Shown: positions 1-9,229, counted from the first letter of the stretch. The stretch is DNA of 64,000 nucleotides from Burkholderiaceae bacterium (GCA_018401615.1 JAGYKN010000001.1:62001-126000); one strand, 5' to 3'. The notes: a model not told the origin generated them from the letters alone. A program made the numbers and translations.

Positions 1-333
1 GGTGAGTGCCTCCCCGGCCATGCCTCGCTTGGCCATTGGGTAGCCATCGAATGTGGTGGCCACCGAGTAGGAGCAGCCAGGAATATTAAAGAGGATCGAT
101 GTGATGGCGCCTCCAAACAAGGACCCCCAGTAGATGCAGGACAACATGATGATTGCCGAGACGGGGTTCATGCTAAAGGTGAGGGGCAGCAAGATGGCAA
201 TGCCATTTGCGCCACCCAGGCCCGGCAGCACACCCATGAGCACACCGAGAAACACACCAGCAAACATCAAGAGCAGGTTCGTTGGGCTAAGCGCCACCTG
301 CATGCCCCCGAGCAGGGCACTGAATTCTTCCAA
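1..333 (-). CDS. tctA: Tripartite tricarboxylate-type transporter large membrane subunit TctA (partial, N-terminal 111 residues)
   Basis: This is the N-terminus of a TctA-family permease, the large membrane subunit of a binding-protein-dependent secondary transporter for carboxylates. The frame stays open to the window edge, so the remaining ~390 residues lie outside. The visible part reads MEEFSALLGG..., then a hydrophobic segment and the glycine-rich stretch GVLPGLGGANGIAILLPLTF, typical of the first TctA membrane region. I place the start at a TTG (complement of 331-333) because an AAGGAG ribosome-binding site (complement of 341-346) sits 7 bases upstream; no ATG fits. It follows tctB by 30 bases and tctC further upstream, in the usual tctC-tctB-tctA order. 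The substrate cannot be read from the sequence. Confidence 0.9.
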   Translation of the reverse strand, partial: MEEFSALLGGMQVALSPTNLLLMFAGVFLGVLMGVLPGLGGANGIAILLPLTFSMNPVSAIIMLSCIYWGSLFGGAITSILFNIPGCSYSVATTFDGYPMAKRGMAGEALT

Positions 334-363
334 GACTGATCTCCTTAGTGCTCTATTGGCGGA

Positions 364-888
364 TTAGTAACCAAGCATGGCTTCTATTGGCCCCTTTGGA
401 AGGGGCACCAGAAACCAGATCTCGAACATCACGAAGACAACGACCGGGACAACCGCCGCAAACGGAAGCGCCTTGAGCACGCTGTAGCCGCCATTGATCA
501 TCATGAAGGCTGCGATGTAGATTGCCATTGCGGCGTAGAGGCCAATGAACTGCATTAAGATCACATAGACAGCCGTGGGAATAAAGACACGCAAGACCGC
601 CTTGAATTGGCCGCGCCTCACGAAGGGCTCCAGGGCCACCTTCTTTCCGGCATCTGAGAAAAACGCGTAGACCACGGTGCCGAGTCCTGAGAGCACCAAA
701 AAAATGCCAATGTAGAAGGGGAAAAAACCAGCCTCGGGGCCTTGGTCACCCCAGGCGGCACCCACGCGTTGGCTGTCCCATGCCACCAGGAGGCCAAAAA
801 GGGCAATGACCAGTGCCGTTACAACCTCCACGGAGCGGGTCAAGACGAGGGGTTTGTGGTCCTCGAGGCTCGTGTCTTCTTGACTCAT
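364..888 (-). CDS. tctB: Tripartite tricarboxylate-type transporter small membrane subunit TctB
   Basis: About 174 residues, the usual TctB length. After a charged N-terminus come four hydrophobic segments (roughly residues 20-40, 58-78, 105-135 and 140-165), matching the four-helix TctB topology. TctB pairs with TctA in the inner membrane to use substrate delivered by the periplasmic protein TctC. Two in-frame ATGs are possible (888 and 897). I prefer 888 because an AGGA lies 8 bases upstream of it and only 1-2 bases from the other. It is separated from tctC by 117 bases containing a strong stem-loop. Confidence 0.88.
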   Translation of the reverse strand: MSQEDTSLEDHKPLVLTRSVEVVTALVIALFGLLVAWDSQRVGAAWGDQGPEAGFFPFYIGIFLVLSGLGTVVYAFFSDAGKKVALEPFVRRGQFKAVLRVFIPTAVYVILMQFIGLYAAMAIYIAAFMMINGGYSVLKALPFAAVVPVVVFVMFEIWFLVPLPKGPIEAMLGY

Positions 889-947
889 GGCGTGCATCCT
901 GTGCTGAACATTTGATCTCCAACAAACAGCAATGACCCGGCTGTATC

Positions 948-978
948 CCCTGCCTGCCGCATGTCACGGCAGGCAGGG
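948..978 (-). other. Perfect 12-bp stem-loop between tctC and tctB
   Basis: The bases at 948-959 (CCCTGCCTGCCG) are exactly complementary in reverse to 967-978, with a 7-base loop. No T-tract follows on the minus strand, so it is not a standard Rho-independent terminator. In binding-protein-first transporter operons such a hairpin commonly protects the 3' end of the binding-protein message and lowers expression of the permease genes. That role is an inference here. Confidence 0.65.
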
Positions 979-1005
979 TGTCCAACCAAAACGATCCCAG
1001 CGGGC

Positions 1006-2028
1006 TTACTTGGCCATGAATCCGGCCGTCTCCATGAGTTTGCGATGCGTGACTTCTGCATCGGCCACCCACTTCGCATACTCGGCGCCACTCATCTGGG
1101 TCTGATTAAAGGCGCCCGTCTCCATGAACGCTTTCCACTCGGGCATGGCAGAGACCCGCTTCAAGAGGTCCTCGTAGTAGGCGACGACATCCTTTGAGGC
1201 CCCAGGGGAGGTGAAGATGCCCCGAAGCATCTGGTACTGAATGTCGAGCCCTGATTCCTTGCAGGTGGGAATGTCTGACCAGGCCATCTTGTCTGTGACC
1301 TTCTTTGTGTAGATGCTGCGCTTGCCATCGAAAATGCAGAGCGGCCGAAGGGCTCCGGCACGCCATTGGGAGACAGCCTCGATGGGGTTGTTGACGGAGG
1401 AATCGACATGCTTGCCCACGACCTGCACCGCCACCGCACCGCCACCTTTGAACGGCACATAGGTGAACTTGGCACCCGTGGCCGCCTCTATTGCAACCGT
1501 GATGATCTGGTCTTCTTGCTTGGCGCCCGTGCCGCCCATCCGCTTGACGTTCGGGCCGGATTTCTTGACGTCGTCAACGTAATCCTTGGCTGTCTTGTAG
1601 GGCGTGTCTGAGTGGACCCAGAGGATGAACTGGTCGAGGGCCAACATTGAGACTGGTGTGAGGTCTTTCCAGCTAAAGGGCACACCGGTTGCCATGGGGG
1701 TTGTAAAGAGATTGGACAGGGTGATGATGATTTTGTGTGGCTCGCCCTTGGCCCCCTTCATGTAGAGGAATCCCTCGGCGCCCGCCCCGCCAGACTTGTT
1801 CACCACCACCATGGGCTGCTTCATCAGGTTGTGTTTCACCACAAGGCCTTGGATGAATCGAGCCATCTGGTCGGCACCGCCGCCGGTTCCAGCAGGGATG
1901 ATGAATTCGACGGGCTTGGTTGGCTCCCAGGCTGCCTGCGCAGCAAAGGGTGATGCCAACGCGGCCGCGACGAGCATGGCCTTGGCCAGGGTCTTGCGGG
2001 CCAGAGAGGGACGGGCTTGGAATGATTT
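1006..2028 (-). CDS. tctC: Bug/TctC-family periplasmic substrate-binding protein
   Basis: About 340 residues, normal for the Bug (tctC) family of extracytoplasmic carboxylate receptors that is greatly expanded in Burkholderiales. It begins with a signal peptide (hydrophobic AMLVAAALASPFAAQA, cleavage after AQA). Mature-protein motifs follow: PVEFIIPAGTGGGADQMAR, the loop that contacts the substrate carboxylate, and KGGGAVAVQVVGKHVD. I chose the second of two in-frame ATGs (2028 rather than 2049) because CAGGAG precedes it by 6 bases and a candidate promoter would put the transcript start very near the first ATG. It is the first gene of the tctCBA operon. The ligand is unknown; the nearby frc makes a C2 acid such as oxalate worth testing. 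Confidence 0.9.
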   Translation of the reverse strand, partial: KSFQARPSLARKTLAKAMLVAAALASPFAAQAAWEPTKPVEFIIPAGTGGGADQMARFIQGLVVKHNLMKQPMVVVNKSGGAGAEGFLYMKGAKGEPHKIIITLSNLFTTPMATGVPFSWKDLTPVSMLALDQFILWVHSDTPYKTAKDYVDDVKKSGPNVKRMGGTGAKQEDQIITVAIEAATGAKFTYVPFKGGGAVAVQVVGKHVDSSVNNPIEAVSQWRAGALRPLCIFDGKRSIYTKKVTDKMAWSDIPTCKESGLDIQYQMLRGIFTSPGASKDVVAYYEDLLKRVSAMPEWKAFMETGAFNQTQMSGAEYAKWVADAEVTHRKLMETAGFMAK

Positions 2029-2049
2029 CATGCGTTGCTCCTGTTTCAT

Positions 2050-2078
2050 GATTTTGCTTGATCAAAAAGACGTGTCAA
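2050..2078 (-). promoter_or_regulatory. Candidate sigma-70 promoter of tctCBA
   Basis: On the minus strand a perfect TTGACA -35 (complement of 2073-2078) is followed after 17 bases by AAAATC (complement of 2050-2055), a moderate -10. The predicted start falls just ahead of the preferred tctC start and its CAGGAG site. The rest of the gap to 2196 shows nothing else clear. Confidence 0.4.
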
Positions 2079-2196
2079 AGACAACGACCAAGTCAGAGAT
2101 TACGGTAAGAGGGGCTCGTTCTGCAGCCTTGACATGGAGAAATCTTGACGACCATCAATAATCCCATCTGAGGCAGAGGCAGCGAGGCCAAATGCC

Positions 2197-4011
2197 CTAG
2201 GGGAAACCCCAGGCGCCCAGGGTCTGTTGGGCCACCTCCTGGGGAATGACTGGCGATTGGTCACCGAGCTTTGCAGTGGCCGCTGACGAGAACCAGGGCC
2301 CAAGGGACTCGCAGGCCGCCTCAAGGCCTCGTCTGAGTGGCTCTGAGGCGATGGCCTGTTGGAGCAGACCGGCCTCGACATGCGTCAATTTCCCTCTCTC
2401 AAAGCGGGCATAGACCCTGCCCGACCCTGAATCCGCAAGGTCGACAGTCGGGACCCGTTCAACGCAAGCCTTGAGGAAGCCGGCATTGTGGTCTGGCTGG
2501 GCAGCCACCCCACCTGGATAGACCTCGCCGGGGCTGCGGGCGTGGAGGTTGATCTTGCGAAAGAAATCAATCTGAAAAAAGCCCGCAGGATTGAGGATGA
2601 CAAGGTGCCCGTTTCGCCCAAAGGCCATGGTCTGTGGGCGCTGCCCCTTTGCCACCGAATTGTCTAGAAACTCAAACTGGACGGATTTCTCAGCGTTTAG
2701 AGCCCAGGTGAAAAACAGATCTGGCATGCCGGCATAGGCCTCAATGTTGTGATGGAGGAGATCATCGACCGGCTTGAAACGACCGAACTCAAGCCCCCTG
2801 AACCAGGCCCTGACCACGGTCTGGTCGGGCGGCGTGATCATGAAAAACATGAAAACCTGATCTCCAAACCTGGTGAGCAGATTGCTCCCTGCCTCCTCGG
2901 AGTTCGCCGCAAAGCTGTCGAACCGAAACCGATCAATGAGCAGGTGAGTCATCTGACCCCGCTGGGCCTTCTGCGCCATATATTGATCAAGCCTCTGATC
3001 AATGAATTCGAGCTCAAGGCCTGTGAGGCTTCCAGCGTAGCGGGCTGCAGCCCCAAGGCTGCTGTAATCCAGGAGGTATTTGCGCCAGATGTCTGGGCTG
3101 ATGAGGGCGAAGTCTTCCCATGCCAGCCCAAGGCGCCTGACGAGTTCGCGTTGTTGGAGCCGAAGTGTGCTCTTGCCCGAGGCTGATGACCCCTTGGTGT
3201 TGAGGACAACCGGCTTGGCCTGAGGGGGAAGCACCCGAAAGCCAAGGGTGCCCGACAGGGCATCGAGCCTGCTGCCCACCCGACGCCCAATCTCAATGGA
3301 GGCCAGCTCGTTGAGTGCCATGCCATGGGCCAGACGATGGACCAGCGAGCGGTGTGGCAGGAGGCTTCCAACCCTGGAGCGGACCACCTCGGCCGATCGA
3401 ATCAATGCCCCGAGCAGCCCCCGATCAGACTCGTCCTCGAGGGTCGCACGCTCTGCGGCCCATCGGGCGCAGACCGAGCGCTCGTGTTCCCAATCGGATC
3501 CCACGCCATCCTCCGTGGTCAGGGCCAATGGCCGGCCTCGGGCCTTGGGCGACCCAAAGAGCCGAGACCACATGCCAGTCAAGCCTGACGACGGCGCTGG
3601 TTCCTCGACCCTCTCCTCCAAGTCTGCAAGCCAGTCATCGAGGCGCTGCCCAATTCTGGTTGAGAGACTCTCGTGGAGTGCCTTGCAAAACGGTGTCTCC
3701 GCGTCGATCCCATTGGCCCGCAGCTCGTCGACCATTCGACGAAAGTTAATGCCGAGGTCCTCGACGCGGTCTCCCGCAGGAACACAGAGGTCTGCTGTTA
3801 CCCGGACAAGGAGGGCATGCAAGATGAGACGCTCTGGCCGAAAGACCACCAACTCTCGGAACTCGAGGCCCGTGAGCGCACGAAGCTCGACTGCCTCTTG
3901 GAGAGGCGTGGTCACATGTTCTTCACACAGGATGGTCGAGAGGCCGAGAAACGCTCGGGGAACATCAGACTGCAGGCCCGGATTCCATGGGCCCAGGGCG
4001 GGTTGCGTCAC
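2197..4011 (-). CDS. Uncharacterised 604-residue P-loop NTPase/kinase-like protein
   Basis: I do not recognise this as a named protein. Residues 1-260 look helical and charged, with no membrane segment. Residues 274-282 hold a Walker A motif, GSSASGKST, in the context VVLNTKGSSASGKSTL. It is followed by ALISPDIWRKYLLDYSS, an acidic segment HLLIDRFRFDSF (about 357-367) and an arginine-rich segment with VRAWFRGLEFGRF. This order (P-loop, Asp-containing acceptor segment, basic lid) resembles the zeta-toxin/small-molecule kinase fold; that resemblance is my inference. The GTG start overlaps the stop of the upstream small membrane protein gene (GTGA), so the two are probably translationally coupled in the zapA-frc strand. 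No antitoxin-like partner is evident. Confidence 0.7.
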   Translation of the reverse strand: MTQPALGPWNPGLQSDVPRAFLGLSTILCEEHVTTPLQEAVELRALTGLEFRELVVFRPERLILHALLVRVTADLCVPAGDRVEDLGINFRRMVDELRANGIDAETPFCKALHESLSTRIGQRLDDWLADLEERVEEPAPSSGLTGMWSRLFGSPKARGRPLALTTEDGVGSDWEHERSVCARWAAERATLEDESDRGLLGALIRSAEVVRSRVGSLLPHRSLVHRLAHGMALNELASIEIGRRVGSRLDALSGTLGFRVLPPQAKPVVLNTKGSSASGKSTLRLQQRELVRRLGLAWEDFALISPDIWRKYLLDYSSLGAAARYAGSLTGLELEFIDQRLDQYMAQKAQRGQMTHLLIDRFRFDSFAANSEEAGSNLLTRFGDQVFMFFMITPPDQTVVRAWFRGLEFGRFKPVDDLLHHNIEAYAGMPDLFFTWALNAEKSVQFEFLDNSVAKGQRPQTMAFGRNGHLVILNPAGFFQIDFFRKINLHARSPGEVYPGGVAAQPDHNAGFLKACVERVPTVDLADSGSGRVYARFERGKLTHVEAGLLQQAIASEPLRRGLEAACESLGPWFSSAATAKLGDQSPVIPQEVAQQTLGAWGFP

Positions 4012-4319
4012 GAATCGATCTGGAGCAGGCCCGCAGACCGGAAATCCTGGTAGCTGTCTGCATCCTGCAGGGCCTGATACATGAGGATCGGAATGGCATT
4101 TCGCTTGATCAGTCTTGGCAACAAGACGGCAAAGAGAAAAATCAGACCCCCAGTGAAGAACCAGCCGACGATGACCAGCGCAAAGCCTATGCCCAGGATG
4201 GGCAGCCGAATCAGGGGCAACATCATGCGGACGGCCAGAAACTCATAGGCCCTCTCCTGCGGGATATAAGCCCGTAGGCGGCCTGCCCGGTGGGCCGCAA
4301 CAAACTCCGCATGGGTCAT
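4008..4319 (-). CDS. Small membrane protein of unknown function
   Basis: A 103-residue protein starting MTHAEFVAAHRAGRLRAYIP. A soluble ~35-residue N-terminus is followed by two adjacent hydrophobic stretches (about residues 38-72, including LGIGFALVIVGWFFTGG and LIFLFAVLLP), probably a membrane hairpin, and a short soluble tail. I recognise no family. A longer reading frame upstream runs antiparallel to nothing and into frc in another frame, so the ATG at 4319 is preferred. It lies 8 bases after frc and overlaps the P-loop gene by 4 bases. Confidence 0.6.
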   Translation of the reverse strand: MTHAEFVAAHRAGRLRAYIPQERAYEFLAVRMMLPLIRLPILGIGFALVIVGWFFTGGLIFLFAVLLPRLIKRNAIPILMYQALQDADSYQDFRSAGLLQIDS

Positions 4320-4327
4320 GGCCGAGC

Positions 4328-5575
4328 CTAGACCACCTTGGCCGCCGCGAGTGCTTCGATCTCGTCTGTGCTGTACCCCAGGTCGTGCAGGACCTCGCTG
4401 GTGTGCTCGCCGAGCAACGGAGAACGCGTGACGATGGTGGGACTTGCCGAGAGTTTGATGGGATTGCCGACCGACAGGTAGGCGCCCCGATCTGGATGGT
4501 CCACCTCCACGATGGTTCCTGTGGCGCGCAGAGACGGCTCTTGGGCGATCTCCTTCATTGACAGGATTGGACCGCAGGGGATGTCGAATTGATTGAGGAT
4601 CTCCATGACCTCGAACTTGGTCTTGGTCTCCGTCCACTCCTCAACGGCATTGAAGATGGACGTTAACCTCGGGAGCCGAGCAGCCGCGGTGGCAAAGTCT
4701 GGGTCTGTGATCCACTGCGGCCTGCCAATGATCTTGCAGATGGGCTCCCAGACGGCCTCCTGCGCGATGAAGTAGGTGTAAGCATTGGGGTCTGACTCCC
4801 AACCCCTACACTTTAAGATGGCGCCAGGCTGACCGCCGCCCGATGAATTGCCCGCCCTCGGAACCGCCTCTCCGAACAGGCCGTCTGGGTACTGCGGATA
4901 CTCCTTCATCACGCCAGTCCGATCGAGCCGTTGTTGGTCTCGCAGCTTGACCCTACAGAGGTTGAGAACCGCATCTTGCATGGATGCGGACACCTTCTGA
5001 CCCCTGCCTGTCTCCCTGGCCTGATAGAGCGCCACCGCGATGCCCAGGCAGAGGTGCAGTCCTGAGCCACTGTCGCCGATCTGCGCCCCAGTCACCATGG
5101 GGGGGCCGTCATCAAAGCCAGAGGTAGAGGCTGCCCCGCCGGTGCACTGCGCCACATTCTCATAGACCTTGCAGTCCTCGTAGGGCCCTGGGCCAAAGCC
5201 TTTGATCGAGGCCAGGATCATGCGCGGATTGATCTCCTGGATACGCTCCCAGGAGAAGCCCATTCGGTCGAGGGCGCCGGGTGCGAAGTTTTCCACCATG
5301 ACATCGCACGATTTGATGAGCTTCTCGAGGACCTCCTTGCCCTTCTGATGCTTGGTGTCGAGGGTCACGGAACGCTTGTTGTGATTGAGCATGGTGAAGT
5401 AGAGGCTATCCACACCCGGGATGTCGCGGAGTTGGCCTCGGGTGGCGTCTCCCACCCCAGGGCGCTCGACCTTGATGACGTCTGCACCGAACCAGGCCAA
5501 TAACTGGGTGCAGGTGGGGCCAGATTGAACGTGGGTGAAATCAAGAATGCGAACGCCTGCCAGGGCCTGACTCAT
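4328..5575 (-). CDS. frc: Class III CoA-transferase, formyl-CoA:oxalate CoA-transferase-like
   Basis: A 415-residue class III (CaiB/BaiF) CoA-transferase. Much of it can be aligned from memory with the Oxalobacter formigenes Frc: the N-terminal [64 protein letters not shown] and the C-terminal [10 protein letters not shown]. The aspartate that forms the catalytic acyl anhydride in this family is present in [13 protein letters not shown]. The expected reaction is transfer of CoA from formyl-CoA to oxalate, giving oxalyl-CoA. No oxalyl-CoA decarboxylase gene is in the window, so another acyl-CoA donor cannot be excluded. It starts 15 bases after zapA, and a carboxylate transporter follows further downstream. 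Confidence 0.82.
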   Translation of the reverse strand: MSQALAGVRILDFTHVQSGPTCTQLLAWFGADVIKVERPGVGDATRGQLRDIPGVDSLYFTMLNHNKRSVTLDTKHQKGKEVLEKLIKSCDVMVENFAPGALDRMGFSWERIQEINPRMILASIKGFGPGPYEDCKVYENVAQCTGGAASTSGFDDGPPMVTGAQIGDSGSGLHLCLGIAVALYQARETGRGQKVSASMQDAVLNLCRVKLRDQQRLDRTGVMKEYPQYPDGLFGEAVPRAGNSSGGGQPGAILKCRGWESDPNAYTYFIAQEAVWEPICKIIGRPQWITDPDFATAAARLPRLTSIFNAVEEWTETKTKFEVMEILNQFDIPCGPILSMKEIAQEPSLRATGTIVEVDHPDRGAYLSVGNPIKLSASPTIVTRSPLLGEHTSEVLHDLGYSTDEIEALAAAKVV

Positions 5576-5589
5576 GGAAACTCCTTCAG

Positions 5590-5907
5590 CTACTCGAATA
5601 ATTTGTTCTGGGGAACGAGGATCTCATCGGCCATGGCGGTCAACTGATTGATCTTGACTCGAACCGGCGCGAGATCGTGACCGACCTGCGAGGTGCCGAC
5701 TGCGAGAACCTCTCGGGCCAGCGTGAGGGCTGCCATGACGGCGATGCGGTCGGTGCCGATGAGCTGCCCAGACTGCTTGACCTGCCGCATCCGGTAGTCC
5801 ACCAGCGAGACGCAGTCCATCAGCACGGCCCGATCTTGCGCGGGACATGCCAGCCGGTAGGATCGATCCAGAATCTGGACCTCAACCTGGTCACCTGTTT
5901 TTTTCAA
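5590..5907 (-). CDS. zapA: Cell division protein ZapA
   Basis: A 105-residue protein matching ZapA, the cytoplasmic FtsZ-ring-associated protein that promotes FtsZ filament bundling. The N-terminus has the typical [15 protein letters not shown] beta-hairpin region, then [16 protein letters not shown] and a helical C-terminus. It is preceded by a short coiled-coil gene, as often seen in beta- and gammaproteobacteria. The 6S RNA gene that frequently follows zapA is absent: only 14 bases separate it from frc. Confidence 0.88.
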   Translation of the reverse strand: MKKTGDQVEVQILDRSYRLACPAQDRAVLMDCVSLVDYRMRQVKQSGQLIGTDRIAVMAALTLAREVLAVGTSQVGHDLAPVRVKINQLTAMADEILVPQNKLFE

Positions 5908-5927
5908 CGTTTCACCCTCTGCCTGCC

Positions 5928-6119
5928 CTAAGGTTGTCCGCTCTTGAGAAGAGCCTCGATCCGCTGGCCTGCATCCTCGATCTGCTGACGCAATGCGGCC
6001 ACGGTGACCTCCGATAGGGTCAGGGATGCGCGCAACGACTGGTTTTCAGACCGCAGTCGGTCCACCAAAGAGGCCACGGCCTTGAGTCGGTCTTCTAGCG
6101 CTTGCAAGTCTTCGACCAT
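5928..6119 (-). CDS. Short coiled-coil protein upstream of zapA (ZapB-like)
   Basis: A 63-residue, almost wholly helical protein with heptad-like spacing (LEDRLKAVASLVDRLRSENQ and LRQQIEDAGQRIEALL). Small coiled-coil proteins in this position are known beside zapA and are thought to act in division like ZapB, but I cannot assign the name firmly. The ATG at 6119 gives the compact product; a longer frame upstream would run into the divergent dsbD region and lacks coding character. The gap to dsbD is 39 bases. Confidence 0.65.
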   Translation of the reverse strand: MVEDLQALEDRLKAVASLVDRLRSENQSLRASLTLSEVTVAALRQQIEDAGQRIEALLKSGQP

Positions 6120-6158
6120 GAACGGGATATTACATCGAGAGGCTGAGATAATGAGGCC

Positions 6159-8354
6159 ATGCACTCCTTTTTGCGACTCTGGCTCTGCCTGCCCCTCCTG
6201 CTCGGCTCTGGCCTTGGGGCTCAAGGCCTCCTCAAGACACTCACCGAGAGCGAGGCCCCCCAGCAGGGGGCCGTGAGAATCGATGCTGTTGTGGCCGAGC
6301 TCGTCTCTGCCCAGACTGCGGTGGTGGCTGGTCGACCGGCCCGCCTCGGACTGCGGCTCAGGCACGATTCTCATTGGCACACCTATTGGGAGAACCCCGG
6401 CGACTCGGGCCTTCCCACGCGCATCAGCTGGAAACTATCATCTGGTGCAGCCCTCACGGCCTCAGAGATCAGATGGCCCACACCAGATCGTCTTGCGGTC
6501 GGCCCCCTCGCAAGCTTCGGCTACGAGGGCGACCTCCTGCTCATGCAGACCGTTGAGATTCCAGCCGACACCAAGCCGGGTGAGTCGATTGACCTCATCG
6601 CCCAGGCCGAGTGGCTGGTCTGTCGAGAGGTCTGCATCCCAGGTCAGGCATCGCTGCTCCTGCGCCTGCCCGTTGTGCCGCCAACCGAATCGATACAGGC
6701 CTCCGCCGACCTCCCCCTCTTTGAGGCCGCCGAGCGTCGCCTTCCCCGTCCAGATCAGGCCGGGCAGGGGTTTGCCTTTGAGGCCGACCGGCTCGTGCTC
6801 TGGGGCCTGGGCGATGCCCGCGGCATGATGGGCCTGCTCTTTCCCCGCACAGAGGGATTGATTCAACCAGCCGCCGCCCAGCTCCTCTCTGCCACCGCAA
6901 CAGGCTGGCGCCTTGATGTGCCCCTGGCCGACAGCGCCAAGCGCTTGATTCCTGGGCTCAGAGACGGAAAAACCCTCGAGGCGGTCTGGCGGCCTGACGG
7001 GGCCGCTCAGGGCCTTTTTTGGACCCTCTCCCTTGATGCCCCGCCCACACCAACAGCCGTGATCCGCTCCAGTCCCACCGCAGCTGAGGCAGGCGGGGGC
7101 AGCAGCGGCATTGGCGTCTGGCTGGCAATCGGCATGGCCTTTGTGGGTGGGTTGATCCTCAATCTCATGCCATGCGTCTTCCCGGTCCTCGGGCTCAAGC
7201 TGCTGGCCTTTGGTCAGCGGGCCCACAGCGCGGTCGAGGCCAGACTCCACGCCCTGCTATTTGCCACGGGCGTCATCATCAGCATGCTGCTGCTGGCAAG
7301 CCTGCTGCTGCTGCTTCGGGCAGCAGGCGAGAGCATCGGCTGGGGATTCCAACTCCAGAACCCCTGGGTGGTCAGTGGGCTGGGGCTTTTATTTGTGGTC
7401 ATCGGCTTGAACCTCACCGGCCTCTTTGAGGTGGGCACCAGCCTGACCAGGGCCGGCAGCCTTGACCGACGAGAGGGGAAGTTGGGTGCACTGAGTTCGG
7501 GGGCCTTGGCAGTGGTGGTTGCATCCCCATGCACTGCACCCTTTATGGGGTCGGCGCTGGGCTATGCCATCACCGCAAGTGTCTGGGAATCCATGCTGGT
7601 CTTTGCGGCCCTCGGTGCCGGATTGGCGGCACCCTATGTCTTGCTGGTGGCGATCCCATCGGCCCAGCGTCTCTTGCCAAGACCAGGGGCCTGGATGGAG
7701 ACATTTCGGCAGGCACTCTCCTTTCCGATGTTTGCAACGGCCGCATGGCTCACCTGGGTCTTGAGTCAGCAGAATGGCGCCACTGCCAGCTTCATGCTCC
7801 TGCTCGCCATGATCGCCTTGGCCATTGCTGGCTGGTCATGGGGCCGCTCCCAACGGCGGGGACGACTCTTGCGGACCGACTCGGCACTGGTCATCCTGAG
7901 TCTGTTGACCTCCATTGGCCTGGTCCAGGCGGGATCACAATCGTCCATGCAGCAAGACCAGCGTGTTCTCGCAGCGCCTGCGGCATCCTGGGGGCCGTGG
8001 GCCGCTGGGCTTGCGGAGCAACTCCAGGCCCAGGGAAAGGTTGTCTTTGTGGATTTCACTGCTGCCTGGTGCATTTCCTGTCAGGCAAACAAGGCCCGGG
8101 TCTTGACCGTGGACCCAGTGGCGAGTCGACTCGCACAGCCCGCAGTTGCCACCCTCACCGCCGACTGGACCCGCCAGGATCCAGCCATCACCGCTGAGCT
8201 CGAACGCCACGGTCGCAGTGGCGTGCCGATGTACCTGGTCTACCCCAGGGGTGTCGGTCAGCCCCTCTTGCTCGGCGAGTGGCTCACGGACGCGGAGGTG
8301 ATGGACGCCTTGGATCGGGCAGGCGCTCCCGCCGTTGCTGCCCCGGGTCGGTGA
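6159..8354 (+). CDS. dsbD: Thiol:disulfide interchange protein DsbD
   Basis: A 731-residue inner-membrane electron carrier that moves reducing power from cytoplasmic thioredoxin to periplasmic thiol proteins. Domains in order: signal peptide (1-25); a periplasmic N-terminal domain with the cysteine pair in [11 protein letters not shown]; a CcdA-like membrane domain (about 320-610) with its two functional cysteines in [10 protein letters not shown] and [10 protein letters not shown]; and a C-terminal thioredoxin domain with [11 protein letters not shown]. All three redox modules are intact. The longer N-terminal domain resembles the ScsB/DsbD variants rather than short CcdA. The last 97 bases overlap the 3' end of the convergent fur gene. 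Confidence 0.92.
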   Translation: MHSFLRLWLCLPLLLGSGLGAQGLLKTLTESEAPQQGAVRIDAVVAELVSAQTAVVAGRPARLGLRLRHDSHWHTYWENPGDSGLPTRISWKLSSGAALTASEIRWPTPDRLAVGPLASFGYEGDLLLMQTVEIPADTKPGESIDLIAQAEWLVCREVCIPGQASLLLRLPVVPPTESIQASADLPLFEAAERRLPRPDQAGQGFAFEADRLVLWGLGDARGMMGLLFPRTEGLIQPAAAQLLSATATGWRLDVPLADSAKRLIPGLRDGKTLEAVWRPDGAAQGLFWTLSLDAPPTPTAVIRSSPTAAEAGGGSSGIGVWLAIGMAFVGGLILNLMPCVFPVLGLKLLAFGQRAHSAVEARLHALLFATGVIISMLLLASLLLLLRAAGESIGWGFQLQNPWVVSGLGLLFVVIGLNLTGLFEVGTSLTRAGSLDRREGKLGALSSGALAVVVASPCTAPFMGSALGYAITASVWESMLVFAALGAGLAAPYVLLVAIPSAQRLLPRPGAWMETFRQALSFPMFATAAWLTWVLSQQNGATASFMLLLAMIALAIAGWSWGRSQRRGRLLRTDSALVILSLLTSIGLVQAGSQSSMQQDQRVLAAPAASWGPWAAGLAEQLQAQGKVVFVDFTAAWCISCQANKARVLTVDPVASRLAQPAVATLTADWTRQDPAITAELERHGRSGVPMYLVYPRGVGQPLLLGEWLTDAEVMDALDRAGAPAVAAPGR

Positions 8355-8782
8355 GGACAGCCCAGGCCCCGTTGGCACTGTCCGTAGAGGGCCAAGGAGT
8401 GCTCCTGAAGCGTGAACCCTCGCTCCTCAGCGATCTTGTGCTGACGATCTTCAATTTTTGAGTCGTAAAACTCCTCCACGCGTCCACAGTCGAGGCAGAC
8501 GAGGTGGTCGTGGTGAGAGCCCTGATTGAGCTCGAAGACAGACTTACCAGATTCAAAGTTTGACCTGCGCAGCAGGCCAGCCTGCTCAAACTGCAGGAGC
8601 ACCCGGTAGACCGTGGCAAGGCCAATGTCGACTGCCTCGCTCAGGAGGACCTTGTAGACATCTTCGGCGCTCAGGTGTCTGGTCTTGGACTGCTCGAAAA
8701 TGGCCAGCACTCGCAGGCGAGGCAGGGTGACCTTGAGCCCTGTGTTCTTGAGGTCTGCTGCCAAATCTTCAGATCCAATCAT
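8258..8782 (-). CDS. fur: Ferric uptake regulator Fur with a C-terminal extension
   Basis: About 174 residues; Fur is normally about 140-150. Recognisable features are [20 protein letters not shown] (DNA-binding winged helix), [20 protein letters not shown], the metal-binding [16 protein letters not shown], and a second cysteine region [10 protein letters not shown]. This is the betaproteobacterial Fur type. After CPHR the frame continues for about 28 low-complexity Ala/Ser/Pro residues that overlap the dsbD 3' end, so the usual stop is missing or shifted. I took ATG 8782 ([11 protein letters not shown]); 8794 is possible. It is divergent from bamE with only 42 bases between starts, so the promoters must interleave. 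Confidence 0.9.
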   Translation of the reverse strand: MIGSEDLAADLKNTGLKVTLPRLRVLAIFEQSKTRHLSAEDVYKVLLSEAVDIGLATVYRVLLQFEQAGLLRRSNFESGKSVFELNQGSHHDHLVCLDCGRVEEFYDSKIEDRQHKIAEERGFTLQEHSLALYGQCQRGLGCPHRPGAATAGAPARSKASITSASVSHSPSKRG

Positions 8783-8824
8783 GCGGCTTATCATAACGGG
8801 GTTACCACCCTCGTTGCGACCACC

Positions 8825-9229
8825 ATGCCAGAGCAAGCCCTGCCTCGAACCCTCCTGCTGATCGGCAGTCTTCTTGCGCTCACCGCATGCGGCAGCGTGA
8901 AACGCATCACCGACGACCCCCCAGGCTGGCTCACACCCTACAGGGCTGACATCGGTCAGGGCAACTTCATCACGCAGGAGCAGGCAGGCCGTCTTCAGAA
9001 GGGCATGTCGCGCGAACAGGTCCGAGGACTGCTCGGAACACCGTTGCTCATCGATCCCTTTCGCAACAATCGTTGGGATTACGTCTTCGATATTCGTCGT
9101 GGCAGCGGAGGCCAAGACCGCCGCCGCTTCTTTGTTATTTTTGACAAAGACAGCCTCAACGAATGGGGCGGAGATGAGCTTCCTGCAGTCTCTGGGGATG
9201 TCCTCCTGCCGATGAGGCCTGCCCGTTGA
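8825..9229 (+). CDS. bamE: Outer membrane protein assembly factor BamE
   Basis: A 134-residue lipoprotein of the BamE/SmpA/OmlA family, a periplasm-facing part of the beta-barrel assembly (Bam) complex. The signal peptide ends in the lipobox LTAC, with the lipidated Cys at residue 22. The core has the BamE signature: [30 protein letters not shown] and [10 protein letters not shown] fur-bamE divergent pair followed by dapB is common in betaproteobacteria. Its stop overlaps the dapB start (TGATG). Confidence 0.9.
   Translation: MPEQALPRTLLLIGSLLALTACGSVKRITDDPPGWLTPYRADIGQGNFITQEQAGRLQKGMSREQVRGLLGTPLLIDPFRNNRWDYVFDIRRGSGGQDRRRFFVIFDKDSLNEWGGDELPAVSGDVLLPMRPAR

Noticed and set aside
134-367. 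A plus-strand 77-residue frame at the window start
   Set aside because: It is antisense to the clear TctA N-terminus.
4008-4637. A 209-residue extension of the small membrane protein
   Set aside because: The extra N-terminal half lies inside frc in another frame and is Arg/His/Gly-rich shadow sequence.
5576-5589. 6S RNA gene downstream of zapA
   Set aside because: The gap is only 14 bases, so the usual ssrS gene cannot be here.
6462-7250. A 262-residue minus-strand frame inside dsbD
   Set aside because: No recognisable domain; it mirrors the high-GC dsbD coding sequence.
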